A DNA stretch of 64,000 bases. It comes from Halanaerobiales bacterium. Lineage in GTDB: Bacteria > Bacillota > Halanaerobiia > Halanaerobiales > DTU029. Position numbers and translations under genes: made by a program. Numbering within the stretch: position 1 is the first letter of the stretch; every line of letters begins with the position of its first letter. The notes under the pieces were generated by a model, which saw only the letters and a list, made by a program, of their open reading frames with translations, was not told the DNA's origin and did not search any database. The stretch lies in the NCBI GenBank assembly GCA_029981855.1, contig JARRCS010000011.1, positions 1 through 64,000 on the forward strand, in the 5' to 3' direction. Below, piece by piece: positions 18,739-28,195 of the stretch.

Positions 18739-21197
18739 CAGAAATCCTCCTTTTGCAGTTCACTAATTAAGGGAAATAAATCATCAGCAAAAGCTAGCTC
18801 AATGAATCTCTTAAATCGTTTAATTATTCCAATAGTATCATTATAACTTATTGAATCAGATAAGTCCAGCCTTTCAGCAGGAACCGGTAAAAGTCTAATC
18901 CGGCCATCCCTTTGAGCTATTAGACCCAGTTCAGTCAGAACAGTAAGGCTATTATCTATCAAGTAGCGGTTATAGATAAAATCATTACTATCCGGTAAAA
19001 CCTTATGTAAATCCTTCCTTAAGATCTGCTTATCCGGCATTGCCTTTAAATAAAGATAGAAACGGCGTAAATATCTATCATCAGGTAGCCTTTTCTTAAT
19101 TATATTTTCATTGGTCTTAAGTTGTTCCTGACCGAAGAGAAGGTGAATAACTGTTTCTTTACCCTTAAATACCCTGATCATCTTAACCATCTCGTCCAGG
19201 GAAAAGGGTAAGGAAAGAAAAACCAGGTCATTAACCTCGCTCTCATGAAATAACAACGGATTGGTAAATAATAATAGACCACCATCTACCTGGGTAAACC
19301 TTTTAAATTCATCCTTGACATTACTAAAGTAAACATCTTCCCTGCCCAGGTTATTTTTAATTTCCTTACAGGCCTTAAGATTATTGATGTACGCTGCTAC
19401 CTTATGTTTTAATTCCAGCAGGCCCTTTAAATAATCGAGCCATTTTGGACAGCCTCTCTTATCAGCGAAAAGCCAGTTATTCAGGCTAAAATGTACCGGG
19501 TAATAATCTATCTCTTCCCTGAGAATTATATCCTCCAGCTTTAATTGTACTTCCCTGTTACCATTCCATTCATTTAAGATCAGAGAAAAGGCCAGGTCAG
19601 TATTCCTTCCGCTTAAATCAGTTCCAATATCCCCAAACCCAAAACCGATTCCGTTAAGCCCATTATCCAGGGAGAACTTTAAATGTTCTTGCTCCTTGCC
19701 CACCGGGTAGCTCTTGTACAATCTTACATTGTTAAGCAGAAAAACAGGTCTGGGATTACCTACCCCGTAGGGTTTTAATAGCTCCAGTTTATTAAATAGC
19801 TCCAGATTGATGGCCTCCCTGTCGAGTACAGCATCCAGTTTCAACCGGGGTACCAGGTCCTCTTCACTCAGGTGGAGATGTAAATACCGGTTAAGTTCTT
19901 CTCGGAACTTAAGGATATTTCTGGCCTCAATCTCAATCCCCGCAGCCATGGCATGACCGCCGAATCGCGTCAGGCTTCCAGAACAGGCCTTTAAGGCCTC
20001 ATAGAGATTTAAATTACTGATACTGCGGCAGGAACCCTTACCGAGACCATCTTCAATAGCAATTAATACTGTAGGGCGGTAATATCTCTCAACCAGACGG
20101 GAGGCGACAATACCGATAACCCCGTGGTGCCAGTCCTCAGATGCCAGCACAATAGCCCGGTCTTCCTCCAGGTCTAAGCTGCTTTCTACCATAGCAACAG
20201 CCTCCCGATAGATCGATTCTTCCAGTGACTGTCTCTCCTTATTTATTTTTACCAGTTCTTCGGCCAGTAAAAGGGCCTCCTCAGGGGAACTGGTTGTTAA
20301 TAACCTGATACCGGCCCTGGGGTCTTTCACCCTGCCGGCTGCATTTATAGGTGGGGCAAGAATATAACCGATCTGGCCGGCATTTATCTCCTTATCCTCC
20401 AATCCCACCTTCTTAATCAGGGTTTTTAAACCTATATTCTTACTCTTTTTAATCATCTGCAGACCCTTTTTTACTAAAATCCTGTTCTCCCCGGTTAACG
20501 GTACAATATCAGCGATAGTTCCTAAGGCAACAATATCGAGCAGTTCCTCCAGAAGAGGAGAGATCATTTCACCCTTTAATTCCATCTCCAGGGCCTGACA
20601 TAATTTAAAGACCACCCCAACTCCGGCCAGAGACTTAAAGGGATAAGCATCGTCCTTCCGGTGGGGATCCACTACAGCCTCTGCCCCGGGTAAACTCCCT
20701 CCCGGTTGATGGTGGTCGGTTATAATAATATCCAGTCCTTGGGAGCAGGCATACTCCACCTCCTTCAGGGCGGTAATCCCGCAATCTACCGTTATTAATA
20801 GATTAAAACCATCTTGAATAATACCTCTCACTGCCTCTAAATTTAAACCATAACCCTCCTGCAGGCGGTTGGGCAGATAATAGGCAACCTCTAATCCTAG
20901 AGATTCTTTTAGATAGGTATAAAGCAGGGTAGTGGCGGTAATCCCATCTACATCATAATCACCGTAGATGATGATCCTCTCCTTTTTATTGATGGCGGTT
21001 AATATCCTGTTAACCGCCCTGGACATATCGGTCATCATTAACGGGTCAAAGAGGTCACCGATATCAGCAGAGAGGAAATTTTTTATCTCCCGTGCTTCCC
21101 TCACTCCCCTATTATACAAAATCTTCTGGAGTAGAGGGTCTATATCCTCCAGTTGTCTATCGGGTATTTTCCCCGTTATATACCACTTTTTCTGCAT
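18738..21197 (-). CDS. recJ: single-stranded-DNA-specific exonuclease RecJ
   Basis: 819 aa from the ATG at 21197, which has GGTGA five bases upstream; the ATG at 21209 has none. The DHH phosphoesterase motifs are IYGDYDVDGITATTL, VDCGITA and ITDHHQPG, followed by the DHHA1 motif RFGGHAMAAGIEI (about 405-417) and an OB domain. A C-terminal extension of about 250 residues, as in Bacillus-type RecJ, completes the protein. It degrades ssDNA 5' to 3' in repair and recombination. First gene of recJ-apt-relA-dtd. Confidence 0.95.
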   Translation of the reverse strand: MQKKWYITGKIPDRQLEDIDPLLQKILYNRGVREAREIKNFLSADIGDLFDPLMMTDMSRAVNRILTAINKKERIIIYGDYDVDGITATTLLYTYLKESLGLEVAYYLPNRLQEGYGLNLEAVRGIIQDGFNLLITVDCGITALKEVEYACSQGLDIIITDHHQPGGSLPGAEAVVDPHRKDDAYPFKSLAGVGVVFKLCQALEMELKGEMISPLLEELLDIVALGTIADIVPLTGENRILVKKGLQMIKKSKNIGLKTLIKKVGLEDKEINAGQIGYILAPPINAAGRVKDPRAGIRLLTTSSPEEALLLAEELVKINKERQSLEESIYREAVAMVESSLDLEEDRAIVLASEDWHHGVIGIVASRLVERYYRPTVLIAIEDGLGKGSCRSISNLNLYEALKACSGSLTRFGGHAMAAGIEIEARNILKFREELNRYLHLHLSEEDLVPRLKLDAVLDREAINLELFNKLELLKPYGVGNPRPVFLLNNVRLYKSYPVGKEQEHLKFSLDNGLNGIGFGFGDIGTDLSGRNTDLAFSLILNEWNGNREVQLKLEDIILREEIDYYPVHFSLNNWLFADKRGCPKWLDYLKGLLELKHKVAAYINNLKACKEIKNNLGREDVYFSNVKDEFKRFTQVDGGLLLFTNPLLFHESEVNDLVFLSLPFSLDEMVKMIRVFKGKETVIHLLFGQEQLKTNENIIKKRLPDDRYLRRFYLYLKAMPDKQILRKDLHKVLPDSNDFIYNRYLIDNSLTVLTELGLIAQRDGRIRLLPVPAERLDLSDSISYNDTIGIIKRFKRFIELAFADDLFPLISELQKEDF

Positions 21198-21321
21198 ATA
21201 TATCACCATACTATTAATTCAAGATTAAATCTAAAAATCCTCTTTGTTTGACAAAATACTTAAGCCATCATCTTAATATAATTGCTTTTGTGCCGCTTGC
21301 TCTCCACTCCTGAATATATAC

Positions 21322-21353
21322 AAAAAACCCCTGAAAGAATTCAGGGGTTAAAA
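21322..21353 (-). terminator. intrinsic terminator after trpP
   Basis: AACCCCTGAA/TTCAGGGGTT stem (21326-21335 with 21340-21349) with a four-base loop and T-run on the minus strand. The flanking A/T runs would let it also work in the other direction. Confidence 0.9.
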
Positions 21354-21380
21354 AATTCTATAAAACCATTTTAATAAATT

Positions 21381-21929
21381 TTAGGCAGCCACATTCTCTT
21401 TATCCATAACTCCAAGACTATATTTAATTATTGAGTAAATAATAATACCGATAACTATATTACTTAATGCGGCAGGTAGAACTACACCGTAAAATAATGC
21501 CATAAAGGGTCCGGGTAAACCGACAATTAGAAGAGCTGAAGTTAAGAAAACAACTCCACTAATGATTGTTCCAACTGCCATGATAACTCCTGCTGCAATT
21601 TTATCATATAGAACATTGTTTGCTAGCTTATCATTTGCCCGATCCATTAATAAATAAATTAAACCAGAAACCGCAAAATATGTTATTATCTTATCGATAA
21701 TATTAGGTAATTGTCCGCCCGGAAAAGTTGTAGTTAAGGCAGTAAAAATACCTGTAGCTAAAGCAACTAAAAATCCTAATTTTCTATCCCTTTTAACCAT
21801 CAAAATAACAAACATCATTGACAAAGATAAATCCGGCTTCATCCCAAATAAAACACCCGGAAAAATATAATGTAAGACAATACCAATAGCCAACAACAAA
21901 GCTACCTGTGCTAAATCTTTAGCTCTCAT
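21381..21929 (-). CDS. trpP: tryptophan transporter TrpP
   Basis: 182 aa, five or six membrane segments. It matches the TrpP (B. subtilis YhaG) family along its length: GMKPDLSLSMMF (about 29-40), TGIFTALTTTFPGGQLPNIIDK (about 59-80, split by a membrane turn), GTIISGVVFLTSALLIVGLPG and VLPAALSN. It imports tryptophan. It stands alone between its own promoter/attenuator leader and its own terminator. AGGAGAG lies ten bases before the ATG. Confidence 0.92.
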   Translation of the reverse strand: MRAKDLAQVALLLAIGIVLHYIFPGVLFGMKPDLSLSMMFVILMVKRDRKLGFLVALATGIFTALTTTFPGGQLPNIIDKIITYFAVSGLIYLLMDRANDKLANNVLYDKIAAGVIMAVGTIISGVVFLTSALLIVGLPGPFMALFYGVVLPAALSNIVIGIIIYSIIKYSLGVMDKENVAA

Positions 21930-21973
21930 CTCAACTCATCTCTCCTTTTAATTTTTTTGTAATATAAATATAT

Positions 21974-22000
21974 AAAAAAACCGTAACAAGCCTGTTACGG
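21974..22000 (-). terminator. leader terminator (attenuator) upstream of trpP
   Basis: CCGTAACA/TGTTACGG stem (21981-21988 with 21993-22000) and a run of seven T on the minus strand, located inside the trpP leader about 45 bases before the start codon. AGGCTT in its loop/right arm can alternatively pair with AAGCCT at about 22018-22023, which would open the terminator. Confidence 0.85.
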
Positions 22001-22025
22001 TAATAAACACCCTCAGCAAGGCTTT

Positions 22026-22066
22026 CTATACTAAACTTATCTCATCTGACTAAACTCAGCTAGCTA
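22026..22066 (-). promoter_or_regulatory. putative TRAP (MtrB) binding site, nine NAG repeats
   Basis: In the leader RNA, nine NAG triplets follow each other with one- or two-base spacers: UAG, UAG, GAG, UAG, CAG, GAG, AAG, UAG, UAG, from 22066 down to 22026; seven are (G/U)AG. This matches the TRAP recognition pattern. The last repeats adjoin the AAGCCU that could form an antiterminator, so TRAP plus tryptophan would favour termination. No mtrB gene is in the window. Confidence 0.65.
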
Positions 22067-22098
22067 TTAAATTTGAAATATAATCATAACCTGTACTC

Positions 22099-22127
22099 AT
22101 TATAACCAAATAAAATAACTTTGTCAA
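22099..22127 (-). promoter_or_regulatory. consensus sigma-A promoter of trpP
   Basis: TTGACA (22122-22127) and TATAAT (22099-22104) on the minus strand, both perfect, with a 17-base spacer. Predicted start near 22092, giving a leader of about 160 nt. Confidence 0.92.
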
Positions 22128-22164
22128 GGACTTATTATCATTTATAATTTATCACCTTTAACTC

Positions 22165-22512
22165 CTAATCATTATCTTTAACTTCCCGGGATTGTAACTC
22201 CGTTTCTTTTCCGGCTTCTCCCGCCTCTTTTTTCAGCTGAGCAATCCTCTTTTCCAGTACCCTGTTTGTTTCCTGGAGTTTCTCCCTCTCATTTTTAACA
22301 GCCCTGAGTTCCCTGCTTAACCTGATCTGTTTAATAGAGGTAACGAGCCCCATGATGATGGCTCCAAAAACAATCGCTCCTAAGACGATAATTACCAGCG
22401 AGACTTCATATTTCCAGGTAAAAATGGAAATAGATACGGTATTGGCATTTTGAATAGCAAAGATAGCTACTATCAGGGCAAAAAAGAGAATGATCAGTAT
22501 ATTCCTCTGCAC
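22165..22512 (-). CDS. LapA/DUF1049 family membrane protein
   Basis: 115 aa. Two membrane helices (about 4-20 and 35-58) with the family-typical FAIQNANTVSISIFTWKYEVSL between them, followed by a charged coiled-coil tail (about 66-115). GTG start with GGGGGG upstream. Distant relatives (LapA/YciS) act with LapB in lipopolysaccharide control; in this context the function is unknown. It is downstream of hisC. Confidence 0.8.
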   Translation of the reverse strand: MQRNILIILFFALIVAIFAIQNANTVSISIFTWKYEVSLVIIVLGAIVFGAIIMGLVTSIKQIRLSRELRAVKNEREKLQETNRVLEKRIAQLKKEAGEAGKETELQSREVKDND

Positions 22513-22523
22513 TTTGATCCCCC

Positions 22524-23579
22524 CTAGAGAATTTCTTGCAGCCGCTCCAAAAAATGGTCCATCTCCTTCTCTGATCCAATACTCACCCTCAGGAAATTGG
22601 TAATCCGCGGCTGGTTAAAATACCTAACCAGAATGCCCTTTTCCCTTAAGAGACTAAATAACTTATCTGCCCGGTGTTCAGGATGGGTGATAAAAATAAA
22701 GTTTGTTTTGGAGGGAATAACCTCAAAACCCAGCCCGGTCAATTCGGAAGAAACCCTCTCCCTGGTATTGATAATCTTCCTTCTCGTCTCCTGAAAATAC
22801 TCTTCATCCTTAATAGCCGCTATAGCCCCGGCTATAGCTAACCGGTCCAAAGTGTAGGAATTAATGGAGTTTTTAATTCTATTCAGACCCTCGATCAACC
22901 CCTGCTGCCCCATAGCAAAACCTACCCTCAGGCCGGCCAGTGACCGGGACTTAGAGAAGGTCTGGATCACCAGTAGATTGGGGTAATCTTTGATTAATCC
23001 GGCCACAGACTTTCCCCCGAAATCGATATAAGCCTCATCTATAATCACCACCACGTCCGGATTATACTCTAGAACCTCTGCAATAAGCTCAGTTTCTAAA
23101 TATCTCCCGGTAGGAGCATTGGGATTGGGAAAGATAACCCCACCGTTCTCCCTGAAAAACCCCTCTACAGGTATAGAAAGGTCATTATTCAGAGGTACCA
23201 GTTCGTAGTCTATCCTGAATAGTGAGCTATATACCTGATAAAAAGTATAGGTTATATCGGGAAAAAGTATGGGCCTGCCGGGGTCAAAAAAGGCCTGGAA
23301 GGAAAAGGCCAGTAGTTCATCTGAACCATTGCCGACAAAGACCTCTTCCCTGCTTAAACCGTAATACCCGGCAATTACCTCCCTTAATTCCTCACATTCG
23401 GGGTCAGGATATAACCTCAGGCTCTCATCAGCAGCCCCTTTTATTGCCCTGATTACCTCCGGTGAGGGTGGATAGGGGTTCTCATTGGTATTCAACTTAA
23501 TAAATTCCCTGTTTCCTGGCTGTTCCCCGGGAACGTAGGGTGTAACATTTCTGGCAAGGGTACTAAGATATTTGTACAT
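22524..23579 (-). CDS. hisC: histidinol-phosphate aminotransferase
   Basis: 351 aa, fold-type I PLP aminotransferase. The PLP lysine is in TFSKSRSLAGLRVGFAMG (about 207-224), with LNTNENPYPPSP near the N-terminus, YPDPECEELR, and IIDEAYIDFGG. These are HisC signatures; tyrosine or phenylalanine aminotransferase activity is possible in the same family. No other his gene is near, so it may serve aromatic as well as histidine biosynthesis. GGAGG precedes the ATG. Confidence 0.85.
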   Translation of the reverse strand: MYKYLSTLARNVTPYVPGEQPGNREFIKLNTNENPYPPSPEVIRAIKGAADESLRLYPDPECEELREVIAGYYGLSREEVFVGNGSDELLAFSFQAFFDPGRPILFPDITYTFYQVYSSLFRIDYELVPLNNDLSIPVEGFFRENGGVIFPNPNAPTGRYLETELIAEVLEYNPDVVVIIDEAYIDFGGKSVAGLIKDYPNLLVIQTFSKSRSLAGLRVGFAMGQQGLIEGLNRIKNSINSYTLDRLAIAGAIAAIKDEEYFQETRRKIINTRERVSSELTGLGFEVIPSKTNFIFITHPEHRADKLFSLLREKGILVRYFNQPRITNFLRVSIGSEKEMDHFLERLQEIL

Positions 23580-23671
23580 AAGATTAATTCCTCCAATTTA
23601 ATGCTAAATATCACATTACAACGGTCTATTAAAATAGGGTTTCTCTATCTTTCTTAAGTAAATTTAACAAT

Positions 23672-23770
23672 AACTGTAAATAGATGTTGAAGAGATGTTT
23701 GGCAATTTTTTGTATATGACCCTTGGTAAATCTAAAGGGAAAATAGGTCGAGCCACAGGATGTGGCGAGT
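23672..23770 (+). repeat. dispersed intergenic element, right end missing (copy R2)
   Basis: Starts with AACTGTAAATAGATGTT (23672-23688) and stays similar to 50513-50597 through GAAGAGATGTTTGG, ATTTTTTGTATATGAC and AAATAGGTCGA. It then carries a hairpin GCCACA-GGA-TGTGGC (23752-23766) and ends against the stop of the UbiB-like gene. The right inverted end is absent. Confidence 0.75.
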
Positions 23771-23771
23771 T

Positions 23772-25448
23772 CTAAAATCTTCCTGAGCGGAAGATAGCAA
23801 TCACCAGCCATAGTCCCATTACTCCAGCTATGATATAACCGAGAAAACCCAGTACCGGTATACCAAAGACCAGAGGCTTCATATCGGTCTGTAAGATCAT
23901 GGAAGAACCAATTACCAGGGCTGAAATAATCATACTGATCGCCAGACGGTTAGAAACAATATCAATCTTATTTATTAGCCCCTCCAGATTAACATGTTTA
24001 AACTTAATGGTAAAATCATCATCGACTAATTTACTGAAAAGCCTGGCAAACTTTTCGGGCAATCCCCTGGTCGACTTCCTGAGAGCCCATAACCCATCGA
24101 TAGCCCTCTCTACCAGGTTTTCAGGTTTTAACTTGTCCAGCAGCAGTCCTCTAATGAAATCATTGCCTACATCGACAATATTAAAGTCGGGATCGAGCAT
24201 AAAACCTACTCCTTCACTGACCCCGATAGCCCTGAAGAGCAGAAAAAACTCCTCAGGCATTCTGATATGAAAATTATATAACAAATGCTGAATATCATCT
24301 ATAACTGCCATAAACTTAATATCGGCCAGATTGACTCCATAATAGCGATTTAAAAGATCCTGAATCCCCAGTTTGAACTTGCGTAGATTTATATTCTCAT
24401 CAGTAAGACCTATTTCAAGTAGTAAATCTACAATTATATCTACATCCCTTTTTAAGATGGCTATAAACAGGATACTTAATTTATCTCTATCATCCTGTGT
24501 CAGCTGACCCATCATACCGAAGTCTATATAGGCCAGCTTATCACTGTCCACAATAAAAATATTTCCAGGGTGGGGGTCGGCATGGAAAAAGCCATCAATT
24601 AAAACCTGTTTCATCAGGGACCTGGCCCCCAGGGAGGCCAGAAAAGACCTGTCCACCCCGGTAACCCCGGCCTCCTCTAACTCATTTAACTTGATGCCCT
24701 TAATCTCTTCCATGACAATTAGCCTGCTGGTAGAGAGGTCCTCATATACCCGGGGAACAATTATATGCTCATCGTTTTTGAAATTATCCCTGAATTTTTT
24801 TATGTTGGCAATTTCTCGCTGAAAATTGAGTTCCTTTTTCAGGCTCTCCCTGAACTCATTGATAATTCTAGATGGCTTAATAAACCCGGGAAAGAGGCCT
24901 CTGTCTTCAGCAAGCAAGACTAAATTATGTAATATCTCTAGATCGATTCTGATCTTCTCTTCTATACCGGGGCGTTGGATTTTTAAGATAACATCAGTAC
25001 CATCATCTAAAACCGCATGGTAGGTCTGGGCGATTGAGGCAGCCGCCTGGGGCTCGGGATCAATTTCTCTAAAGATATCCGCAAAGTCCTCACCCACTTC
25101 CGCAATCAGTATTTTCCTGATCTCAGAGAAGGGAACAGAGGGCGCTTTATCCTGAAGCAGCCGTAGTTCCTTAATATACTGAGGTGGCAGGATATCAGCC
25201 CTCGTACTTAAGATCTGCCCCAGTTTAATATAGGTAGGGCCCAGTTCCTGTAGTACATGGCGGATTCTGCGGGCCAGATTCTTTTTGTTCAGGTCACCGT
25301 CATCCTTACCGAATCTCTTTTTAAAGGGTAAGAACTTTGCCAGGTCAAGCCAGTCCACCAGAAAACCGAGCCCATTCTTGAGCAGTATCTCCGCAATCTG
25401 TCGATAGCGTTGTAGATGGCGGTACTGTTTTGATAGATTAAAGACCAT
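23772..25448 (-). CDS. UbiB/ABC1 family atypical kinase
   Basis: 558 aa. ABC1/ADCK kinase-like domain with the KxGQ motif YIKLGQILSTRADILP (about 75-90), the A-rich loop AAASIAQTYHAVLDDG, catalytic HADPHPGNIFI (about 290-300) and IDFGMMGQL. Two C-terminal membrane helices (about 500-553) anchor it. Relatives support quinone biosynthesis or lipid transport; bacterial substrates outside the ubiquinone pathway are unknown, and no ubi/men genes are nearby. A dispersed repeat occupies its 3' flank. Confidence 0.88.
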   Translation of the reverse strand: MVFNLSKQYRHLQRYRQIAEILLKNGLGFLVDWLDLAKFLPFKKRFGKDDGDLNKKNLARRIRHVLQELGPTYIKLGQILSTRADILPPQYIKELRLLQDKAPSVPFSEIRKILIAEVGEDFADIFREIDPEPQAAASIAQTYHAVLDDGTDVILKIQRPGIEEKIRIDLEILHNLVLLAEDRGLFPGFIKPSRIINEFRESLKKELNFQREIANIKKFRDNFKNDEHIIVPRVYEDLSTSRLIVMEEIKGIKLNELEEAGVTGVDRSFLASLGARSLMKQVLIDGFFHADPHPGNIFIVDSDKLAYIDFGMMGQLTQDDRDKLSILFIAILKRDVDIIVDLLLEIGLTDENINLRKFKLGIQDLLNRYYGVNLADIKFMAVIDDIQHLLYNFHIRMPEEFFLLFRAIGVSEGVGFMLDPDFNIVDVGNDFIRGLLLDKLKPENLVERAIDGLWALRKSTRGLPEKFARLFSKLVDDDFTIKFKHVNLEGLINKIDIVSNRLAISMIISALVIGSSMILQTDMKPLVFGIPVLGFLGYIIAGVMGLWLVIAIFRSGRF

Positions 25449-25496
25449 TAAACTGCTTTTCCTCCTTAGCGTGTCTTCTTTCCCAACAATTTTGAC

Positions 25497-25528
25497 AGAA
25501 AAACCCCCTTTAAGTTACTTAAGGGGGT
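25497..25528 (-). terminator. intrinsic terminator after secF
   Basis: CCCCCTT/AAGGGGG stem (25504-25510 with 25521-25527) followed by a T-run on the minus strand, directly after the secF stop. Confidence 0.88.
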
Positions 25529-25539
25529 CATTTAACCAT

Positions 25540-26406
25540 TTAGTGTGATGCCAGTCTATTCTGCCAGCTTACCAGGAGAGGGCTGGCAATAAAGATGGAA
25601 GAATAGGTTCCGGCAAATACTCCGATAAAGAGGGCTAACATAAAGGTCTTAATAGAGGCCCCGCCGAAGAAATAGATGGCTAAAATTGTTATCAGGGTAG
25701 TTAAGGAGGTATTAATAGATCTCGGTAGGGTGTCCAAAACAGCCTTATTAGCCAGCTCGATAAAGGGAGTCCGGCGCATCAGTTTCATATTCTCTCTAAT
25801 CCTGTCAAAGATAACTATAGTATCATTAATTGAATAGCCCACAATCGTTAAAAGAGCAGCTACAAAGGGTGTATTAATCTCCTTACCCATTATGGCAAAT
25901 AGACCTATAGTAATCATGACATCATGAAGCAGGGCAATAATTGCCACGATAGCAAACCTGAATTCAAAGCGGATGCTGATATAGGCTATGATAGCCAGCG
26001 AGGCAATTAACATAGCCCAGAGGGCCTTTGCCCTCAACTCCTTACCGATTAACGGACCCACCATATCGGTCCTTAGCATTTCGGTGGAAGGGTAGGCCTC
26101 TTTTAAAGCCTCCTCTATCTTTACTATCTGTTCGGGGCTGAGTTCCTTGGCCCTGATCAGTACACCATAAATTCCCTGCTGGGCTGACTGCTGGATCTTA
26201 GCATCTTCGGCAATGCCAATTTCTGAGAGTATCTTTCTAACCTCCTCATTGGAGACCTGTTGAGCAAATTTAAACTCTAGCAGGGTTCCCCCCTGAAAAT
26301 CAATACCGAAATTTAATCCCTTAAAGAGTAGAAATACCAGTCCGATGATAATGACAATTAAAGAAATAGTATACCAGATCTTTCTCTTTCCCAGAATATC
26401 CATCAT
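25540..26406 (-). CDS. secF: protein translocase subunit SecF
   Basis: 288 aa with six membrane helices. FGIDFQGGTLLEF (about 33-45) is the SecF periplasmic signature, and SINDTIVIFDRIREN (about 193-207) the conserved TM4 motif. SecDF uses the proton (or sodium) gradient to pull exported proteins outward. The ATG abuts the secD stop, so the two are coupled. GGGGGC lies five bases upstream. Confidence 0.95.
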   Translation of the reverse strand: MMDILGKRKIWYTISLIVIIIGLVFLLFKGLNFGIDFQGGTLLEFKFAQQVSNEEVRKILSEIGIAEDAKIQQSAQQGIYGVLIRAKELSPEQIVKIEEALKEAYPSTEMLRTDMVGPLIGKELRAKALWAMLIASLAIIAYISIRFEFRFAIVAIIALLHDVMITIGLFAIMGKEINTPFVAALLTIVGYSINDTIVIFDRIRENMKLMRRTPFIELANKAVLDTLPRSINTSLTTLITILAIYFFGGASIKTFMLALFIGVFAGTYSSIFIASPLLVSWQNRLASH

Positions 26407-27618
26407 CTATTGCCCCCTTCTCACACCAAATGCAGCTGTACTCTGTAATAGTTTTGTATTGCTAAATAAATCGATTAAATTTCTGGTGACAAAGAATGCG
26501 GTAAACATACTGACCACGACACCAATACCCAGTGTAATGGCAAAGCCACGAACCGTTCCGCTGGTAAAATAGGCCAGGATTAAGGCAGTGATAACGGTGG
26601 TAACATTGGCATCAAGGATCGTCATATAAGACCTCTTAAATCCTGCATCTATCGAGGCCCTCAGAGTTTTACCACTTCTTCTTTCATCTTTGATCCGTTC
26701 AAAGATAATAATATTGGCATCAACAGCCATACCGATTGAGAGAATCAGACCGGCTATACCAGGCAGGGTCAGGGTTGCCTTCAACCCGGCCAGGGCTCCC
26801 ATTAAAATTAAACCGTAGATGGCCAGAACAAGGGCAACCAGCAAACCGGGGAAACGGTAGTAAAAGATCATATAGATCCCGACCAGAATTAATCCAATTA
26901 AACCGGCAATAATACTTCTTTCAATCGAGATCTTACCCAGGGTCGGTCCTACAGTTCTGGTTTCTACCACTTTAACAGGAACCGGCAGAGCACCCTCTCT
27001 GATCAGGATGGCATCCTTTTCGGCCTCCTCAACGGTACTATAGCCGGTAATAACCCCCTCTCCCTTGATGACAGCCTGGACAGTCGGATTGGTTAATAAT
27101 TCATTATCGAGATAGATGCCGATCTTCTGCCCCATATACTGGCGGGTAATGGCTTCAAACTTCTTTGCTCCTTCGTCAGTCAAAACAAACCTGATAACCG
27201 GCTGGTTAAACTGTCCATAAGAAGCCCTGGCATCCTTGACAGCCTCTCCGGTCATTAAGATATCACCGGCAGCATTACGGAAGGTTAAGACGGCAGTTCT
27301 ACCGATGGTTTCAATTGCCTCATTAGGGTTATCAACGGCAGGTAGTTCCACAATAATCCTGTCGGCCCCCTGACGTTGAATTAAAGGCTCGGTTAAACCC
27401 AGCTGGTTGACCCTGCGCTCAATTACACTTAAGATTCCGCTCATTACCTGGTTGTTAATCTCGCGTTCAGGAGTGGGTTGAGCCTGTAAAACAATATGAG
27501 CCCCTCCCTGCAGGTCCAGGCCCAGATTAATCCCATAATAAGCATAAAGGAAGTAGGCAAAAACAATAATTGCTATGATAAAGAATAATTTTAATACTCT
27601 TTTCTGTTTATATCTCAT
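26407..27618 (-). CDS. secD: protein translocase subunit SecD
   Basis: 403 aa from the ATG at 27618, ten bases after AGGAGG; an upstream TTG at 27639 is in frame but precedes the Shine-Dalgarno. An N-terminal helix, the LGLDLQGGAHIVLQ signature (about 32-45), a short first periplasmic domain, and five C-terminal helices with AVDANIIIFERIKDERRSG (TM4). It is the short SecD form typical of Bacillota and forms SecDF with the next gene. yajC, also a SecDF partner, is two genes upstream. Confidence 0.95.
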   Translation of the reverse strand: MRYKQKRVLKLFFIIAIIVFAYFLYAYYGINLGLDLQGGAHIVLQAQPTPEREINNQVMSGILSVIERRVNQLGLTEPLIQRQGADRIIVELPAVDNPNEAIETIGRTAVLTFRNAAGDILMTGEAVKDARASYGQFNQPVIRFVLTDEGAKKFEAITRQYMGQKIGIYLDNELLTNPTVQAVIKGEGVITGYSTVEEAEKDAILIREGALPVPVKVVETRTVGPTLGKISIERSIIAGLIGLILVGIYMIFYYRFPGLLVALVLAIYGLILMGALAGLKATLTLPGIAGLILSIGMAVDANIIIFERIKDERRSGKTLRASIDAGFKRSYMTILDANVTTVITALILAYFTSGTVRGFAITLGIGVVVSMFTAFFVTRNLIDLFSNTKLLQSTAAFGVRRGQ

Positions 27619-27641
27619 ACCGTGGTATCCTCCTAACAAAT

Positions 27642-28166
27642 CTACTTGTGTTTAATAAGCCTCATTCTATGCAAAGGCCAATAAACCCAGAAAGCCTTAC
27701 CTGAAATCGATTTATAATTAACATAACCAACAATGCCAGGAAAACGACTATCAGCACTATGATTTCTATTATCCCCCATTACAAAAACACTATTCTCAGG
27801 CACCTGGTAAGGACCGAACTCTCCCAGCATCGGTTCTTTAATAAAGTCTTCCTTGAAGGGCTCACCATTAATATAGGTTATCCCATCACGAATATAGACT
27901 GTTTCACCAGGTAGACCAATGACCCTTTTAATATACTTTTTACCGGGTGCCCCATGTGGTGTAAAGACGATAATATCCATCCTTTCGGGGGGATGAAAAC
28001 GATAGATAAATTTATTAACAAATAATCGCTCCCCATCATGCAAAGTAGGTTCCATCGATTGACCATCAACGACAAAAGATTGCGCCACAAAGGTAATGAT
28101 AATAAAGGCCAGTATACCTGCAATTACCAGCGACTGAAAGAATTCTTTAATGTCTCCACTATCCAC
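27642..28166 (-). CDS. lepB: signal peptidase I
   Basis: 174 aa from the GTG at 28166, seven bases after GGGAGG; a TTG at 28181 is in frame but lies upstream of that Shine-Dalgarno. One N-terminal membrane helix (about 11-28), the catalytic serine in GQSMEPTL (about residue 36), the general-base lysine in KKYIKRVIGLPGE (about residue 75), and GDNRNHSADSR (box E). It cleaves signal peptides outside the membrane. Its location between yajC and secD fits the export theme of this operon. Confidence 0.95.
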   Translation of the reverse strand: MDSGDIKEFFQSLVIAGILAFIIITFVAQSFVVDGQSMEPTLHDGERLFVNKFIYRFHPPERMDIIVFTPHGAPGKKYIKRVIGLPGETVYIRDGITYINGEPFKEDFIKEPMLGEFGPYQVPENSVFVMGDNRNHSADSRFPGIVGYVNYKSISGKAFWVYWPLHRMRLIKHK

Positions 28167-28195
28167 AATATATCCTCCCAACTAAACTAAACTAA

